Positions 12,891 to 25,806 of a stretch of DNA of 64,000 nt are shown piece by piece. The notes under the pieces are model-generated. The model did no database searches, was not told the DNA's origin, and saw only the letters and a list, made by a program, of their open reading frames with translations. A program made the translations under genes and the position numbers. How positions within the stretch are numbered: position 1 is the first letter of the stretch; every line of letters starts with the position of its first letter. Source of the DNA: Molossus alvarezi (taxonomy: Eukaryota > Chordata > Mammalia > Chiroptera > Molossidae); NCBI GenBank assembly GCA_037176705.1, contig CM073898.1, positions 23,544,488 through 23,608,487 of the forward strand, in the 5' to 3' direction.

Positions 12891-13980
12891 TATCTTTGTA
12901 CCTCAGCATTGAACACTAGAGTTTATACATACCAGATCCTCATTAAATGTTTTGTGGAATAAGAGTAATATTCAGAAAGTGGAAATATGATTTTCTCATG
13001 TCTTACTATAAAATAGAAGTCATATTTGGTTGCAGGAAAGCATTTTAGGCATGAGGACGTTTACCCCTTGGTTGGTGGCCAGAGTAGTAGGATGTTCCAT
13101 ATTCAGTATCAGTCACTGTGTGCCTATGATTTGTTCATCGGAACTAATGTACCTGGTGTGTCAGAAGTTTGATTACTGTTCACTGGCTCCCAAAGTAATT
13201 TTGAAAGGGCAAAACAGCTTAGTCAGGTGCTTTATTTCCAGTAAACATTGTTATTGGATCCTATCAAACTCTAGCATGTTTGATGACTAGATTAACCAGG
13301 CTCTGTCCTTTCTTAATGGGTTCACTCGACTCTCTAACTTATGTTTACTTTTAAGATGGGAGATGGGTAGAAAGATGCTCTTTAATTGAATATATTCTTA
13401 CTTCTTCGTAGCCCACTCAGAGCCTTGCATGAGTCCATGCCGGTAGTATTGCTCAGTAAATAATGCTTTAAGTTAATGAGTAAATCATTGGACATTTTTC
13501 CCCCCACGAATCACATTGATGGCTGTAAGGTGCTTATGAGGAATTTTTGTTCATGAGTTTCCCCCTAGGCAGGTGATACTTAATATGATTGATTATTTCT
13601 TGCTGTGGGGCGTTGAGTTTGAGGGCTGCTGTCAGAGTTACTGCTCATCCACCATGAAAGGAACAAATGGTCCCCAAATTGCCCAGATGAGATGGTGGGG
13701 CAAGGGTGCTGCCGTTCATCTTTGTTGAGATGTCTTGACCGTACTCACGATGAACATCACAGCTCTAACAGAAGGATGGAAGCCATTGTTTTTTTAAGTT
13801 AAGAAACTTGGTTTTAAAAAGTTTTGCTAATTAGATTTAATGTGGCTAGGACTGAAGAATGTGTATCCTTTTGCTCTTTTCATAATAAGGACTGTGATCC
13901 TACGAACAAGAGTGTTTGATCCAGTTCCTGGAGATTTTAGTTTGGAAAAGATGGTTTTACAAAATTGACAAGGCATGAAC
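12891..13980. other. Intronic sequence with weak L2-like scraps
   Basis: Possible L2 tail fragments lie at 12925-12965 (CATTAAATGTTTTGTGGAAT) and at 13425-13465. The rest is AT-rich and unrecognised. Confidence 0.4.
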
Positions 13981-13997
13981 CTGAAGTTCTTTTTAAA

Positions 13998-14179
13998 ATA
14001 TGTTTTTATTGATTTTTTTTTTTTGAGAGAGAGAGTGAGAAACAGTGATCGGCTGCCTCCTGCACGCCCCCTACTGGGGATCGAACCTGCAACCCCAGCG
14101 TGTGCCCTGACTGGGAATCGAATTGGGACCTCCCAGTCCATGGGACTTCGCTCAGTCCACTCAGCCACACTGGCCTGGG
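13998..14179 (-). mobile_element. Ves-type SINE
   Basis: On the minus strand the head is CCAGGCCAGTGTGGCTGAGTGG. On the + strand the segments CTGCCTCCTGCACGCCCC and GGGGATCGAACCTGCAAC follow a T-rich tail and a (GA)n run. The TSD is ctgaagttctttttaaa at 13981-13997 and ctgaagtcctttttaag at 14180-14196. Confidence 0.94.
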
Positions 14180-14196
14180 CTGAAGTCCTTTTTAAG

Positions 14197-15967
14197 TGCT
14201 GCTTTGCATTCTAAAAATATTCACTGATTCAAAAAATCATTTATGTAGCAGGCTCACAACAATAGTAACAATCCATTTTCTGTGGAGAAATTGGAAGACC
14301 TTTAAGCAGACACACACGTACTCATTCAAACACTACTTACCCTGGCTTTTTAAATGCCATTTCTGCTGTCATCTTAATAACGATTCTCTCCTCTCCTCCC
14401 CTCCCCTCCACTCCCCTGCCCTCCCCTCTCTCTTTCTTAGATCTCAATGTATTCCACAATTTAAAAAAATAAATTGATTTCAATGCAAAGAAGTGCAGTA
14501 TGATTCTTGTGTAGCAAGACTATTTCACAGGTGGTTTGAAGGATTCCTCGTTTATAAAAAGAACAGAGGAGACAGTTGCCATCCATCTTTCTAGCATCTC
14601 TCTCACCCAAACGGAAGTGGCCCATTGAAAACTGATCTTCGTCTAAGGAAGAGCTGTTGTTGGGCACACTTACTGCTTCCTCTGGGCTGCCTCCCTGGGC
14701 CCCTGTGCAAGAATCAGCCCTGGCAACGCACGGTCTGAGACATTCCCAGAGAGGAGCCTGGGGCGGTCCTGAGCAAGTCCTGCTCAGCAGGACACTGAAC
14801 CACTTTCTTAGGAAGGTGGTATGGACTTGGGGGGAAAGTCCAAGTCCTGGTTAGTTCCAGATGATTCACCACACAGAAAGCATATTGTCTTGCTCGCATT
14901 TGGGTCTTAGTAAATAGAGGGGATGTTCTGTGTTGAATCCTGGCTTGACAAGAAGGTGGTGAAAGTTAATCAGTCTATTTTTTTCCCCCAGTAAAAGCAA
15001 TTGTTTCCAATGAGATGAGTCTACATCAGGATACCTTTTTGTAGAATGATTTTTACCTTCTCCAAAGACTTCATCTTTGCCATCAGACTTGACTCATAGG
15101 GATTTGTTAAAAGCAGTGGTTGGTTTGAAAAAATGAAAAAGATAGCCATTTAGTGAAAAGTACAGCTGGTGGGTTTGGTTTGACCACTCGGCATTTCTCC
15201 AGCGTCGTGTAGAGGCCGAACCCAGCTAACGTGCTTTTTGTGATTTTGTGCGACACGTGAATGGCAACGCGGAGTGGCTTCATCTTCTTTATCCCCTCTC
15301 CCCAGTCTCCCCAACAGCGAATCTCCCTTCCCTGCCGCATTCCGCTCCCATCATCAGATAGCTGAGAGCACACTGACTCCTGTCCCGAGTTGGCGGAAGG
15401 CCAGTCCAGCCAGGTTCTCTCACCCCCCATCCTGGGAGAGAACAGTCACTTGTAGTATCTTGGGGAGGGGGAACCAGGAGGTGCCACACCCGGACTGAAG
15501 TCAGCTTACTCACCTGTTCACACAGTGACCGCGCTGAGCTCCAACTCCTCGTTCCTCCCAGTTCCTGGCTCTCCATGGAGCGGAGCTTCTGTGAGGGTTA
15601 GGCATCGGGCACTGTCACGGGGCTCCCAGCACCTCCCCTGGGTCTAGCTGGGGCCTGAGTTGTCAAGCCCCAACGTGCTGTGGCCCTGAGGTCCTGAGGT
15701 GACCTTGATGGAATGCGCTTCTGGCGCCTGATTGTATGAGCCTTGGGGCCCTACAAGCAAGGGTTCATGGGAGGCCCTGAGAGGCCAGCGTACAAGACAC
15801 AGAGATCACAAGAGAGTGCGTCCAAGGCAGAGGACTCTGATACGGCAAGAGGAGAGTTTTGCTTTTGGAGGTTAAGGATGTTGGGTTGCCTTGAGTGAAA
15901 GTGGCATTCTGTTTCAGACCTTGAAAACACCTGAGGTCAGAGAACTGTTGCTCTACCATGAATCTAG
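14197..15967. other. Intronic sequence with a pyrimidine-rich block
   Basis: A C/T-rich block at 14386-14438 consists of imperfect CTCCC units. GC-richer sequence lies at 14640-14800 and 15240-15700. No exon was recognised. Confidence 0.5.
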
Positions 15968-16050
15968 GAATTATGGAGTTGAAAGAACCCTCAGAAAAGC
16001 ATCTCTAGGTAGCCCCTCGCGTACAGAGTAAGGAACCGAGGTCCATAGCA
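15968..16050 (-). mobile_element. Possible ancient MIR-like remnant
   Basis: The run GGAATTATGGAGTTGAAAGAACC and, 45 bases later, AGTAAGGAACCGAGGTCCATAG resemble the common mammalian pattern AGATGAGGAAACTGAGGCC. Divergence is high and the family is uncertain. Confidence 0.35.
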
Positions 16051-18789
16051 GTCTGTTGTATTGTCTGAGACTTTTTATAGTGTCTGCTGTGCCTGCAGGG
16101 ATGGCTTCTTCTTCCTTTCGAACTCAAAGAGGCCAAGGGGCTTTCTCTTGCTGACCCTGGAGGGAGCTCTTGGGGCCCCTGGTGTCCTCCCTGCCCAGTG
16201 ACCTTGATCTCACAGCAGTGGGCACAGCAGGACGAATTGGCCTCTGCTGAACTTTTCTCGTCCTACCCCCCTGCATGCCTCCTGCCCCACCTCACCCCCC
16301 ACCAGGAACTCCGAGCCCTCCCCTTGGGGGTGTGAAGCCACTGGAATGTGGCACTCTGACCCTTGGCAGTTGAGTGTCCTGGATGGACCTGGCCTGGGAA
16401 ACAGGAAGGACTGGAGGGGGGGAGGCGTGCCCCAGGGCCTCAGGGCGGGATGGAGGGAGAGGAAGTGCGGGGCAGTGTGACCTCCCTGGTGCCCCCGCAC
16501 GGGAGACCAGGTGGGAAAGGGCGCGGGGGCACTGGGCTGGCCATGCAACTGGCGGTGTCACGGTTGTTTCACGGATTGTGGTTTCCCGGATTGTGCCTCG
16601 GGCAGAGCTGAGCCCTAGGGGGAGCTCTCAGGGCCGTTGGGTTCCAGAGGAGAGGAGGAGCAGACCGGAGCTGAGGAAACTGTGTAGGGGGTGGTGGAGG
16701 TGGAACCAGGGATTCCAGCCACAGGTGACACAGTTATCACTTTAGAAACCCAGTATGTTAAAGGGTGGGGAACAACCCTCCTAAAGAAACTTGCACCCCG
16801 ATTGGAGACCCCAGTACATGCAAACCCTTGGCAAGACAGTCATGCTGAGACAAGGTCAGTAAAGGGGGCGGCTGCCCATGCAGGTGCGAGTCCAGTTGAC
16901 CACTTTCCTGTCCCTTTCTGTTTTCTGTCCATGGTGGGATCCCTGGACCATGCTCAGGTCAGTGACCTCCCTCAAAGAGATTTTTCCAAACTGGGAGACC
17001 AAGCCTCAGAGGGATGATGTCCCCACCAGCTCCTTTCCCCTCTGCTGGAAAAGGGACCCTTGTGTCCTTGACTTCCTCCCATTCAAGCCACTGGCAAACC
17101 CAGGATGCAAAGCTGGGGACCAAACCCTTGGGAAACCGTGATCAGGCCGTGCACATGAGGTTTGCCAGGAGGGCAAGCCGGCTTTTCACGGGGAGTGTTT
17201 AGAATTACACTTCGTGCTCACGGGAAAAGAATAGAAACGAGAGGCAGCAGAGCGTTTCCGAAACACCTGTTGAAGAGGAGAGACATCCTAACTGCCGCCA
17301 TACCTGCAGGGATTGGGTTTCCTTTGCGGCTGGACTCTCTCCCTGCTGAGTCAGTTGACTCTTCTTGAGCCCAGGGTTGTCTTGAAGGGTTATTAGATGT
17401 CATGCTACATCCTCTCTGAAGGGAGGGTGCTAATCTCCCTCCTCCTTTCTCACATGACACTTTACAGAGCCCTAGGAATAGTAGACCTGGTACTAAACAG
17501 AAATGTCTTGGTTATTAGATTCATTCATTGGACCTGTAGTCAGGGTATGTGGCACCCCTTCCTCCACCTAATTGATGACAAAAGCCACCAGGTGAGGCCC
17601 AGTGGGATGCTGCAGGCAGTGCAGGAGGTAAGCAGGCCAGTGTCTCACTACTTAAGGTGTTTATCTTATGGTCTGCCTTGGGAACCGAATTATTCGAGAA
17701 CACAGTAAGTGCCTATACATAAGTTATGTATTTCTGTACATTCTAACCCTTTGAAAATTGGCGGTCCTTATTGTTAGTTAAATAGGATATGGATTTGATC
17801 AGAGCATCCTTCGGGCATTGTCTCCATTTTGTATTTTGCTTTTATATCCTAAAACCATCAGTTCTTGAAACATATTAACCCTAATAAAACAGACCGTTTT
17901 TAACCTTTCAGGTAGGACTTAAGGTAGATCTTTTTCCACAAATTGCAAGTTTTATCCTTTGAACAGTTTTCCAGGAACTTCTTTTACACTGGAGAACTTT
18001 AAATAGAAAAACATTGCAGAACCCCAGTCTTAAAAAATCCACCTAGTTAGGTAGGTGGATTCATGGACTACATATTGCTGTACCATGTGGAAAAGGACCA
18101 GGTGATTCACATGGGCTTTATTTATGTTTCCTTTTGGATGCACGTTGTTCTCTGTGTGTGGGTTTATGCATGCATGTATTCTAATGTGAAATGTAGAAAT
18201 ATATCAACTTTAACTTGGGAATTGTGATGTTTTAAAATATCCAAAGGTACTTGCTTCCTAAATCCCTGGAGGCATGAATTTCTATGCAGTTTATTTATTT
18301 TTTGTGCATGTCGGATATTCTAGAGAGATAATACATGTAAATGCAGAAGTATTGAGGTACTTAGGCAGCCTGGATTTTAGACACCCCCAGAGTACCTTTA
18401 AAGCTGCTTTTCTCTCACATGGGAGTATTCTAGGCAGTGTTACCTCACAGAGTGGTCACCTGCTCTAGTGGACCATTCATTTTCCCCTTGAGGGAGTGGG
18501 GATTGGAGTTTGCCATGTGCCATTGTGGCTCCACACGGAGTAGTAGAAATGAGGAGGGCACAGTCCAGCCCCAGGAAGCTCCAAGTCCAGCTGCAGACAG
18601 CAGCCCAGTGCCTCGGAAGAGTGAAATGTGGGTGGCAAGTCAGTGTCTTTAAGGAGAAGACATTTAAGCGGGGCCCAGTGAGATGGTAGATTTCCAGGTG
18701 ACGAGGGGAAGAAAGATCCTTCCTCTGAAGAGGAAATGGAATCAGCAAAGGCTTGTCGAAGTGCAAATTCACCATGTACTCGGGGACTA
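16051..18789. other. Intronic sequence, GC-rich in its first kilobase
   Basis: Positions 16100-17160 are clearly GC-rich, with overlapping open frames on both strands (for example 16374-16745 + and 16210-16548 -). CpG density is only moderate. No conserved protein motif is visible. After 17700 the sequence turns AT-rich. Confidence 0.5.
18036..18061. repeat. Short perfect hairpin (10-bp stem)
   Basis: The arms aatccaccta and taggtggatt flank gttagg. It is isolated, with no known element around it. Confidence 0.8.
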
Positions 18790-19190
18790 GATTGAGTCAG
18801 TATTTACAGAGGACCTACTGTGTTCGAGGCCCTGTGCTAGGTGCAGAAAACAGCAATGAACAACAGAGATGAAAATCCCTACCAGCCTGGAGGGATAGTT
18901 TTAAATAGAGTGGTCAGGAAAGTCTTGCTTAGTGAGAAGTTGAGTTTGATCAGATACCTAAAGGAGTGAGGGAGTGAACCATGCACGTACCTGGGGGAGG
19001 GGTTCCAGGTGGAGGGAACACTATGACCAAGGCCCTGAGGCTTCATGGCTGGAAGGGAAGAGCTGCTGGCTGTGCAGTTGGAAGTAACTGGAAGGTGAGC
19101 TGGGGCTGCTTCATTTATCTGTTGAGGGGTCGGACTTGACTCCAGGCAGGTTGGAGCCATTAAAGATTTTTAGATAGTGTTGATATTGTT
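18790..19190 (+). repeat. Old purine-rich dispersed repeat, family not named
   Basis: It begins CAGTATTTACAGAGGACCTACTGTG, then GGCCCTGTGCTAGGTGCAG, and AACAACAGAG. It continues with ATAGAGTGGTCAGGAAAG, GGGGTTCCAGGTGGAGGGAA and CCAAGGCCCTGAGGC. The same ordered motifs recur at 27.6, 32.3, 35.0 and 47.3 kb. It is a non-coding, mammal-wide repeat I recognise but cannot name. Confidence 0.65.
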
Positions 19191-21599
19191 AGTATGGTCA
19201 TTTCTGAGACAACCCTCCCCACCCCCACCCCCAGCTCAGTGTTCAGTGACTCAGAGCTGAGTGTCTGTCAGGTGTAGACATTCTATTACTACACAAAGGA
19301 AACTCCTGTTGTGTGAGAAATGTGCAAATGTATTTTCAAACACGTTCTTAAGATTTCTTAGTCTTTCTATGGTCCTGTTATATTTACTTTATGTGGTCTG
19401 TTTCACAGGAATCTCGGGATTAAATCATTGCTGTGTAAATTAAGTCCTCCCAAGATATTAATATTCATTTCTTGACATACCCTGAGGCAAGAGTCCAGCT
19501 TGTCATTGCTCCCTGATTTACTTTGCTTCTAGGTGGAGACTTCTAGGATGAATTTCAAGGACTGGATGCCTTTAAATGAATGTATCAGGCAGGCTCTGTG
19601 TGGCATGAAGTTTCTTAATAGACCACAGTTGTCTCTCTAATCTTCATTTCTAATTTATAACACTATTTCCTACATAAGCATATAGTAGCAATGTGAATTT
19701 TAATGATACTTTGGGGGGGGGGAAGGTCTGGACATAGACATCAAACTTCCACTTATGATGAAACTGAGAAACAGTAGGAAATTGTAAATTGCACACACAC
19801 TAAAGAGTGTTCATTGGATACTGCTGGCAGATTGTGCTTTGATGCCAGGGCCAGATACAGGGCATTCAGGGGGTTGTGTAGGGACAAACAGGATCACACA
19901 TAGAGATACACATACTTCCTGGAAGAATTTAAATGTTTGGGTTTTTCGGCATGCTGTTTAAGGGCAATACGCCTTTGTAGCACAGGACCAGAGTCAGTGG
20001 TAAGGATCAGCCAGGAATATAATTGTTGCAGTTTAAACTTGATCACTCTTTCACTTCTTATCTTCCACTTGGTTTACTTCAAAGAATTCAGATAAATTAT
20101 TAAGGTAAAGTTCACAGCAGGGGTCAAGTTGATTTGTATAAACATTCCTTACAAAGCAACCGCTAACTGATTTCACGAAATTATCATCCTGAAAAGATTT
20201 CTTAATGCAGAAACACATACAGAGACGTATGTGTTTTAACAATCATTATCTGCACCTCAGGAGTCTTGCTATACTGTATGGGAAGGCATTGTCACCTTGA
20301 CCTAGAAACCCTTGTTTCCTGGATGGTAGAATAGTTGAGATTATATTTATATTGTTGGATCTTCTGTACTGACGCTTCCAAAGGTGCTCTTGCAACCCCG
20401 TTTGTCTTGGCTCAGAAGGGGTCCTAGAGAGGCCTCCCCTTGCCCTGTGGTAATGACCTTCAGCAGTGGGGGGTCGAATGGGAATGGCAGTGTCCCTTCC
20501 TCCTGCAGCACTTGCTCTTCCTATTTCTCCCTGATGCTCGGGTCCTCTGGGAACTTGAGATTTGGCCCAGCCCTTCGATGACCCCACTTCCCGTGTCTGT
20601 TCAGTTCTCCCGTCCTGTGCGTGGTGATCGTCTGGAATTCAGACCTACCTTGCTTAGCTTCTCTCCTCAGGCAGGTGTGTGAGTCTGTGGAGAGCACTTC
20701 GCCTCATTTCTGGCCTTGAATTGTGGTTTACTAAATGTGAACTATCATCAGAAGATTCGTCTTGGGGGGTGGCATGTGCTTCATTACCTGCTAACTGTTC
20801 CGCTAGTTTAATGAGAAATTTATATCCTTCCACGTGCTCATTTTCAGAGCACCGTGTTCATTTTTGTTGTTCTTGTTTGAAATTCTGGTCACGTCGATGC
20901 TTTTCACTGTGGTGGTTCACACTTTTGGATGAGTACAATCTAGAAAAAAGGCATTCTGCTACCTCGTCTTCTGTTTCCCTCCAGGCCATTTGACTAGCAG
21001 ATTTTAGGTGAGAGCGCACATTCTGGTTTATAAAGGGGCACTGTGCATTATTCATACCCACAGTGCTTCCTGGCATTGACTTGTGGCACGTTAATTATGG
21101 TCATGATAGACGGAAGTGTTGAAAGGGAGATAGTGGAGTTTATTATTTAAGTTATTTGTATGTAACATGGTTAAGGAATATTATGTTTATCCACTTACTG
21201 GACATATCATACATGTTGACATATGGAAGGGTTGGTGGTTAATACAATGTTGAGGTTAAAAGAAGTCTTGATTTGGTATTATTATTTCATAAGTAGGAAG
21301 ACTGAAGTCCAAAGATGCTTCTTGTTATTTCTGAATAATTGACTTTTTTCCTTGCCACCAAACTCACTTTCCAGAAAAAGTTTGGCACGTAAAGATTCCG
21401 ATTGCTTTTATAAATTCAAGCTCTCTTGTCCCCTAACTCCTGTTTCTGTTCACCCCTTCTGCAGGCGTTTCCTATCTGCTAAGCCCGGTGACAGCCCACT
21501 GACAAACAAAGAGTCCAACTAGGTCTTTAGTGTCAAAGAAGCCAAACTCTGTCAAACTCTGATGGAGTTTGGAGGAGCTCCTTACGTGAACGGATTTCA
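19191..21599. other. Intronic sequence without recognised genes
   Basis: Short poly(G) (9 G) at 19713-19721 and a C-rich bit at 19216-19233. Nothing else recognised. Confidence 0.5.
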
Positions 21600-21629
21600 A
21601 TAGCTAGACAGTAGAAGTCCTGCAGAGGA

Positions 21630-21965
21630 GATGACACGTAATTGAGTCCCTGGAGGGGGAGTGAACCTGGAGGAAGCCTTCAAGACGGAGGAGGAGTTTT
21701 CAAAGCGGGGAAAGGGAAGAAGCTTTCCAGGCGAAGAGGACAGCTTGTGTGGAGCGAGAGGCCTGCCCAGCATTTCGGAAGCATGTAGTCATTAAGTAGT
21801 ACTGGAGTAAAGGGGAGGGGCGGATAGAAGCGGTTGATCAAGTGGGCGGGGTCCAAATCTAAACAGGCTTTGTGTTCCTTGCCAAAGATTTGGATGGCCA
21901 GATGTTGGACTTTATTTTATAGACTGTTGCTTCATATCCTTGAGAAGTTTGATAGGGCTGGTCTT
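21630..21965 (+). repeat. Old purine-rich dispersed repeat, internal fragment
   Basis: Matches the same unnamed family by ordered motifs: GGGGGAGTGAACCTGGAGGA, AGCTTTCCAGGCGAAGAGGA, TGTGGAGCGAGAGGCC, GGACTTTATTTTATAGAC and TTGAGAAGTTTGATAGGG. The TATTGAGCACC head is missing. Confidence 0.5.
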
Positions 21966-22084
21966 GTAACACCAGTTCCTGGGTTTTATGTGCACTAATG
22001 TTCCTCTGCAGGAGAATAAAACGCTATGAACAAGGTCCATACGGGAGGGCTAATCACCTGGCTTGATTCAAGGATGGCTTTACG

Positions 22085-22255
22085 CAGTGGCTCTCAACCT
22101 GGGGATCGAACCACCCTTTCACAGGGGTCGCCTAAGACATAACAGTAGCAAAATTACAGTTATGAAGTAGCAACGAAAATAATTGTATGGTTGGGGGTCA
22201 CCACGAAATGAGCTGTATTGAAGGATCGCAGCACTAGGAAGGTTGAGAACCACTG
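22085..22255 (+). mobile_element. SPIN-like hAT MITE
   Basis: A 171-bp non-autonomous DNA transposon. Terminal inverted repeats are cagtggctctcaacc at 22085-22099 and ggttgagaaccactg at 22241-22255. The interior has CCCTTTCACAGGGGTCGCC, then CAGTAGCAAAATTACAGTTA and GAAGTAGCAACGAAAATAAT. The 8 bp after the right end (atctagag) fit the NTCTAGAN target preferred by this group. The left copy of the TSD has decayed. Confidence 0.87.
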
Positions 22256-22263
22256 ATCTAGAG

Positions 22264-22744
22264 AATTTAGATGAAGAGAGAAAATGGGAAACAGGCACTT
22301 ATCCAAGATAATTTTTCCCTCAACTAAGATATATTAATTTTTAATCAGCAGTACATTTGCTAACTGAAAACCAGTATTCTTGGAAGCTGGTTGAACATGG
22401 AGTTACACGTTTTAAAGGAAATTCAAGCTCGAAGACTGTTGCTTAATAATGACACGTGCCTGAATGCAGTCCCACACTGCACATGCCCGGCGGGGGTGGG
22501 GAGGGGGGCTGAGGGTTCCCTTACAATATCCTGGGATCCATTCTCAAAGCAGAGGAAATGTATCCACAGGGAACAGAGTAGTTGTAGCACAGGAGACATT
22601 TATACGAGCAATCTAATACCTGTCAGTCAAATACCATAAGCATGTGATTCTATTGCACTGTTCCCAGTAAATTGTTAGCCTTGTGCAATTTCACAAAGAT
22701 GCAAGAATCAAGGAAACACGAGGGTAGAGTCTAAAGGGACCTCA
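22264..22744. other. Intronic sequence without recognised genes
   Basis: AT-rich, with a short G-rich patch at 22490-22510. No element recognised. Confidence 0.45.
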
Positions 22745-22850
22745 TGAATTATCCATTCCACCTCTGTTTTAGGGATGAAAAAATTGGAGCCCAGAGAACC
22801 AAATGCCCTGTTCAGGGTCGCTCTGTGAACTAATGACAGAGCTGAGGTTG
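22745..22850 (-). mobile_element. Probable MIR-like remnant
   Basis: TTTTAGGGATGAAAAAATTGG and AGCCCAGAGAACCAAATGCC, followed by CAGGGTCGCTCTGTGAACTA, reflect the usual minus-strand MIR run of dAGATGAGGAAACTGAGGCC and GGTCACACAGC. The copy is diverged. Confidence 0.5.
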
Positions 22851-22970
22851 TGGTCTCCTGGGCTGGGGCCCTCTCCCTGCCCTGCCCTACTTCTCTCTGC
22901 TTTTCTGTGCACAATTTAAGATTGATGGAAGTTCCTAATGTGGGTTGAATCGGGAAGTAGGAGCACTGGG

Positions 22971-23177
22971 TTTGGCGGTGTGTGTGGCTCAGTGGTTGAG
23001 CATGCACCAAGAGGTCGCCAGTTCAATTCCCGGTCAGGGCACATGCCCAGGTTGTGGGCTCAATCCCCAGTGAGGGACATGCAGGAGACAGCCAATCAGT
23101 GTTCTCTGTCATTGATGTTTCTATCTCTCTCTCCCTCTCATTTCCTTTCTCTCTAAAATCAATAAATGAAAAAAAAA
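22971..23177 (+). mobile_element. Ves-type SINE
   Basis: Head TTTGGCGGTGTGTGTGGCTC, then AGTGGTTGAGCATGCACCAA. B-box-like AGTTCAATTCCCGG, body CAATCCCCAGTGAGGGACAT, a CT-rich 3' part, AAAATCAATAAATG and nine A. The exact TSD could not be fixed. Confidence 0.9.
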
Positions 23178-23314
23178 CTAGACACACTGCTTGTCTTCTC
23201 TTTACCTCCTCTCTGTTCCCACTTGCTTCCTACTATCAAACAGGAAATTATCCATCTCTTAACTGTTTCCTCTGTTTCAGGATTCCTAGAAACGTTTCTT
23301 TTAAATATTTGGTA

Positions 23315-23475
23315 TGGCCCTGGTCGGTTTGGCTCAGCAGTTAGAGCGTCAGCCTGCGAACCAGAGAGTCCCGGGTTCGGTTCCTGCTTAGGGCACATAC
23401 CTAGGTTGCAGTTTGTCCCTGGCTTCAGTTGGGGTCATGTGGGTGGCAACCACTCAGTGTCTCTGTCTCACATTG

Positions 23476-23513
<38 letters not shown>

Positions 23514-23598
23514 CTCGCTCTCTCTCTCTTCCTTCCTCTCTTCCTTCCACTCTGTCTGAAAATAAATGCAAAAATGTCCTCAGGTGAGGATAAAAAAT
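23315..23598 (+). mobile_element. Ves-type SINE, long CT-rich subfamily
   Basis: Starts GGCCCTGGTCGGTTTGGCTC, B-box-like GGGTTCGGTTCC. A long (CT)n run at 23478-23529 is followed by GTCCTCAGGTGAGGAT and an A-rich tail. The TSD aaatatttggta is exact at 23303-23314 and 23599-23610. A 144-codon frame across it is an artefact of the SINE. Confidence 0.95.
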
Positions 23599-23610
23599 AA
23601 ATATTTGGTA

Positions 23611-25806
23611 CGATTTTGGCTAGAATGATGGAAAATTGTACTTAGAACATTGAATCCTTAATACTGTGTTCGGTTCTTGATGTACAATAGAGAGTCAGAA
23701 ACCTGTCTGAGGAATGAATGATGGAAAGAATGGATGAATGAATGAATTTACCACGTGTAGTTCATCTCTGGTCCTCCTCTGTTAATTGTATTGCTAAGAT
23801 ATCTGACAAAAAGGACAGCAATGGGACATTTGCTTATCATTACTAAATTGATTTAGTAAATTGAATCAGTCTGTTTTTCAGAGTCCCCCATTTGGACATA
23901 ATATGAATCAGTGGTCATGTTTGTTATAATTCAGTCTCCAAACATTTTGTGTGTGCATATTTTCGTATTTCCATTGTTTCAGATTCTGACTTTGACCATT
24001 CTGGTGCATGATTACACATGCCTCACATAGCTTCACTTTGGGGCAGTGTCTGTAAAACAAGTTTTTGTAACATGCATGATTTTTGATAACCGTAATTCTG
24101 CCTTTCCTGCTTTGCACTGATGACAGCGCAGGGAAGAGGGAGTGAAGGAAGGAAGCACCAGCTTTTGTGGAGCATCCGCCGTCAGCTTGAAGCCGAGAGA
24201 ATGAAAGCGCACCGCGCTGATTCCCGCTTGAGCAGGACTGGATGCCTGATACCAGCCAGCCAGGAGCTGGGGGAGTTAAGAGCAGCAATTTCACATTACA
24301 CCGGGGTTTCTAGGCTGGCATGGAAAGTGATGCCAGTATTAGCTATTTGCATCTTACTGTAGGCACAGGGATATGTGAACAGCTGGAGAATTAATTTGAT
24401 ATATATTCCCAGAAGCCTTTCCTCTGCCAACAGAATTCCATTACTGTGAGCTTCTGAGTGTGTACCGTGAATTTGTTTCTTGCCTTTTAATATCTGCTAG
24501 AGCGTATTTCTGGGGAGTGGATTGCCACATAGTGGGGCGTGGCTGTTCCTTGGTTTGGAGTAAACTCCATTAACCTAAGCAGATACTAGGTAGAAAAGGT
24601 AAGGCTCTGAGTACACAAACGTCGTCTGCCTTCAGGGAGTTGTGTTTCAGATGGGCACAGTACTTTGTCCAGCAAGTGCAGTCGTACCCGCTGCGTTTTA
24701 TTCCACCTTAGTGGAGTTTCAGACACCAGCAAGCAGACGGAAGGATCTGTGGAAAGGCCGAGAGGTGGAATCTAGGACCAGTCAGGTAGGGTTGCCATGG
24801 CGGCTTCTGGGCGCTCCTGGGCACAGAGGGGTATGTCTCCTGGAACTGCAGCTTCCCAGACCTGGGGTTGCCTCTTCCCTCACTTCCTCTTCTTCAACAC
24901 CCCTTTCCTACACTCAGAATTGAAGCTCTTCTCTAACAAGACTTTTAAAATATGTCAGCTGTGGAAGGAGGAAATGTCAGGCATTGTCATGAATGTTGGA
25001 ACGAACTCTGGCACCCAGATCCAGTCCAGGTTAGGACTGACTGCCTATGGGACGCACAGGTGTTTGTGTTTCGGCACCACGCAAGCACTCTTAAAAGCGC
25101 GTTCTGCAAAATCATTCACTAGGCTAAAAATACGAGCTGCTAAGAAAAATAGGGTTGGGGCAGGTCAGTCAAAAACCCGTGGAACTGTGTACACAGAAGA
25201 TACATATAACTAATAAGAATCCAAATAGAAATCCTGCCCCAGGTAAGCCACACATGACATTTGCACCTGGAGCTTGGGTAGCCCATCCTTGGCAGTCCAA
25301 CCCACTCCTGAGCTCCTGCTGCTTCCTTCAGGGCACGGAGCCTTGAAGACATTTGCTTTTAATGGAGACTAATTTCATCTGAATTAAACATAAGATCCAA
25401 GGGTAGTTTCTTCCTCATGGTTTTTAAATACAGAGGAAAATGTCTGTAGGTTTTTTATTTCTGCTTGCAACCTCCCTGGACAGTTTAATGTAGTGGAAAG
25501 TTCAGCCACTGGAGCAGCCATTTCTTACATTAAAGGAAGGAATTTAAACAAGCTTATCAGCCTTTTCTTAAGGTGATCATTTATTGCTAAGACCTTTCCT
25601 TTAATTATGAGAAATGTCATGTATGGACCAACACCAACTTCTGCATTATCCTGACTTTACTTTCCTATTTACCAGTTATGTATCAGCTAAATCACCTTAA
25701 AAAATCATGCGTGTTTATGGTTCAGTGGTAACTGTTCGGAGAGGAGGTACCAGAGTGTCTTATTTATGTTGGCCCAGGTATACCAGCAAGACATGCTCTT
25801 GTTCTA
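23611..25806. other. Intronic sequence without recognised genes
   Basis: A (GAAT)n-like run lies at 23715-23747. Frames at 24120-24362 and 24797-25213 look like chance frames with no recognised domain. Confidence 0.5.

Noticed and set aside
16210..16745. Overlapping frames of 112 and 123 codons in GC-rich DNA
   Set aside because: Both strands are open at once and the products are low in conserved features, as expected from GC-rich composition alone.
23166..23600. 144-codon + frame with a Ser/Leu repeat
   Set aside because: The repeat is the translated (CT)n of a Ves SINE.
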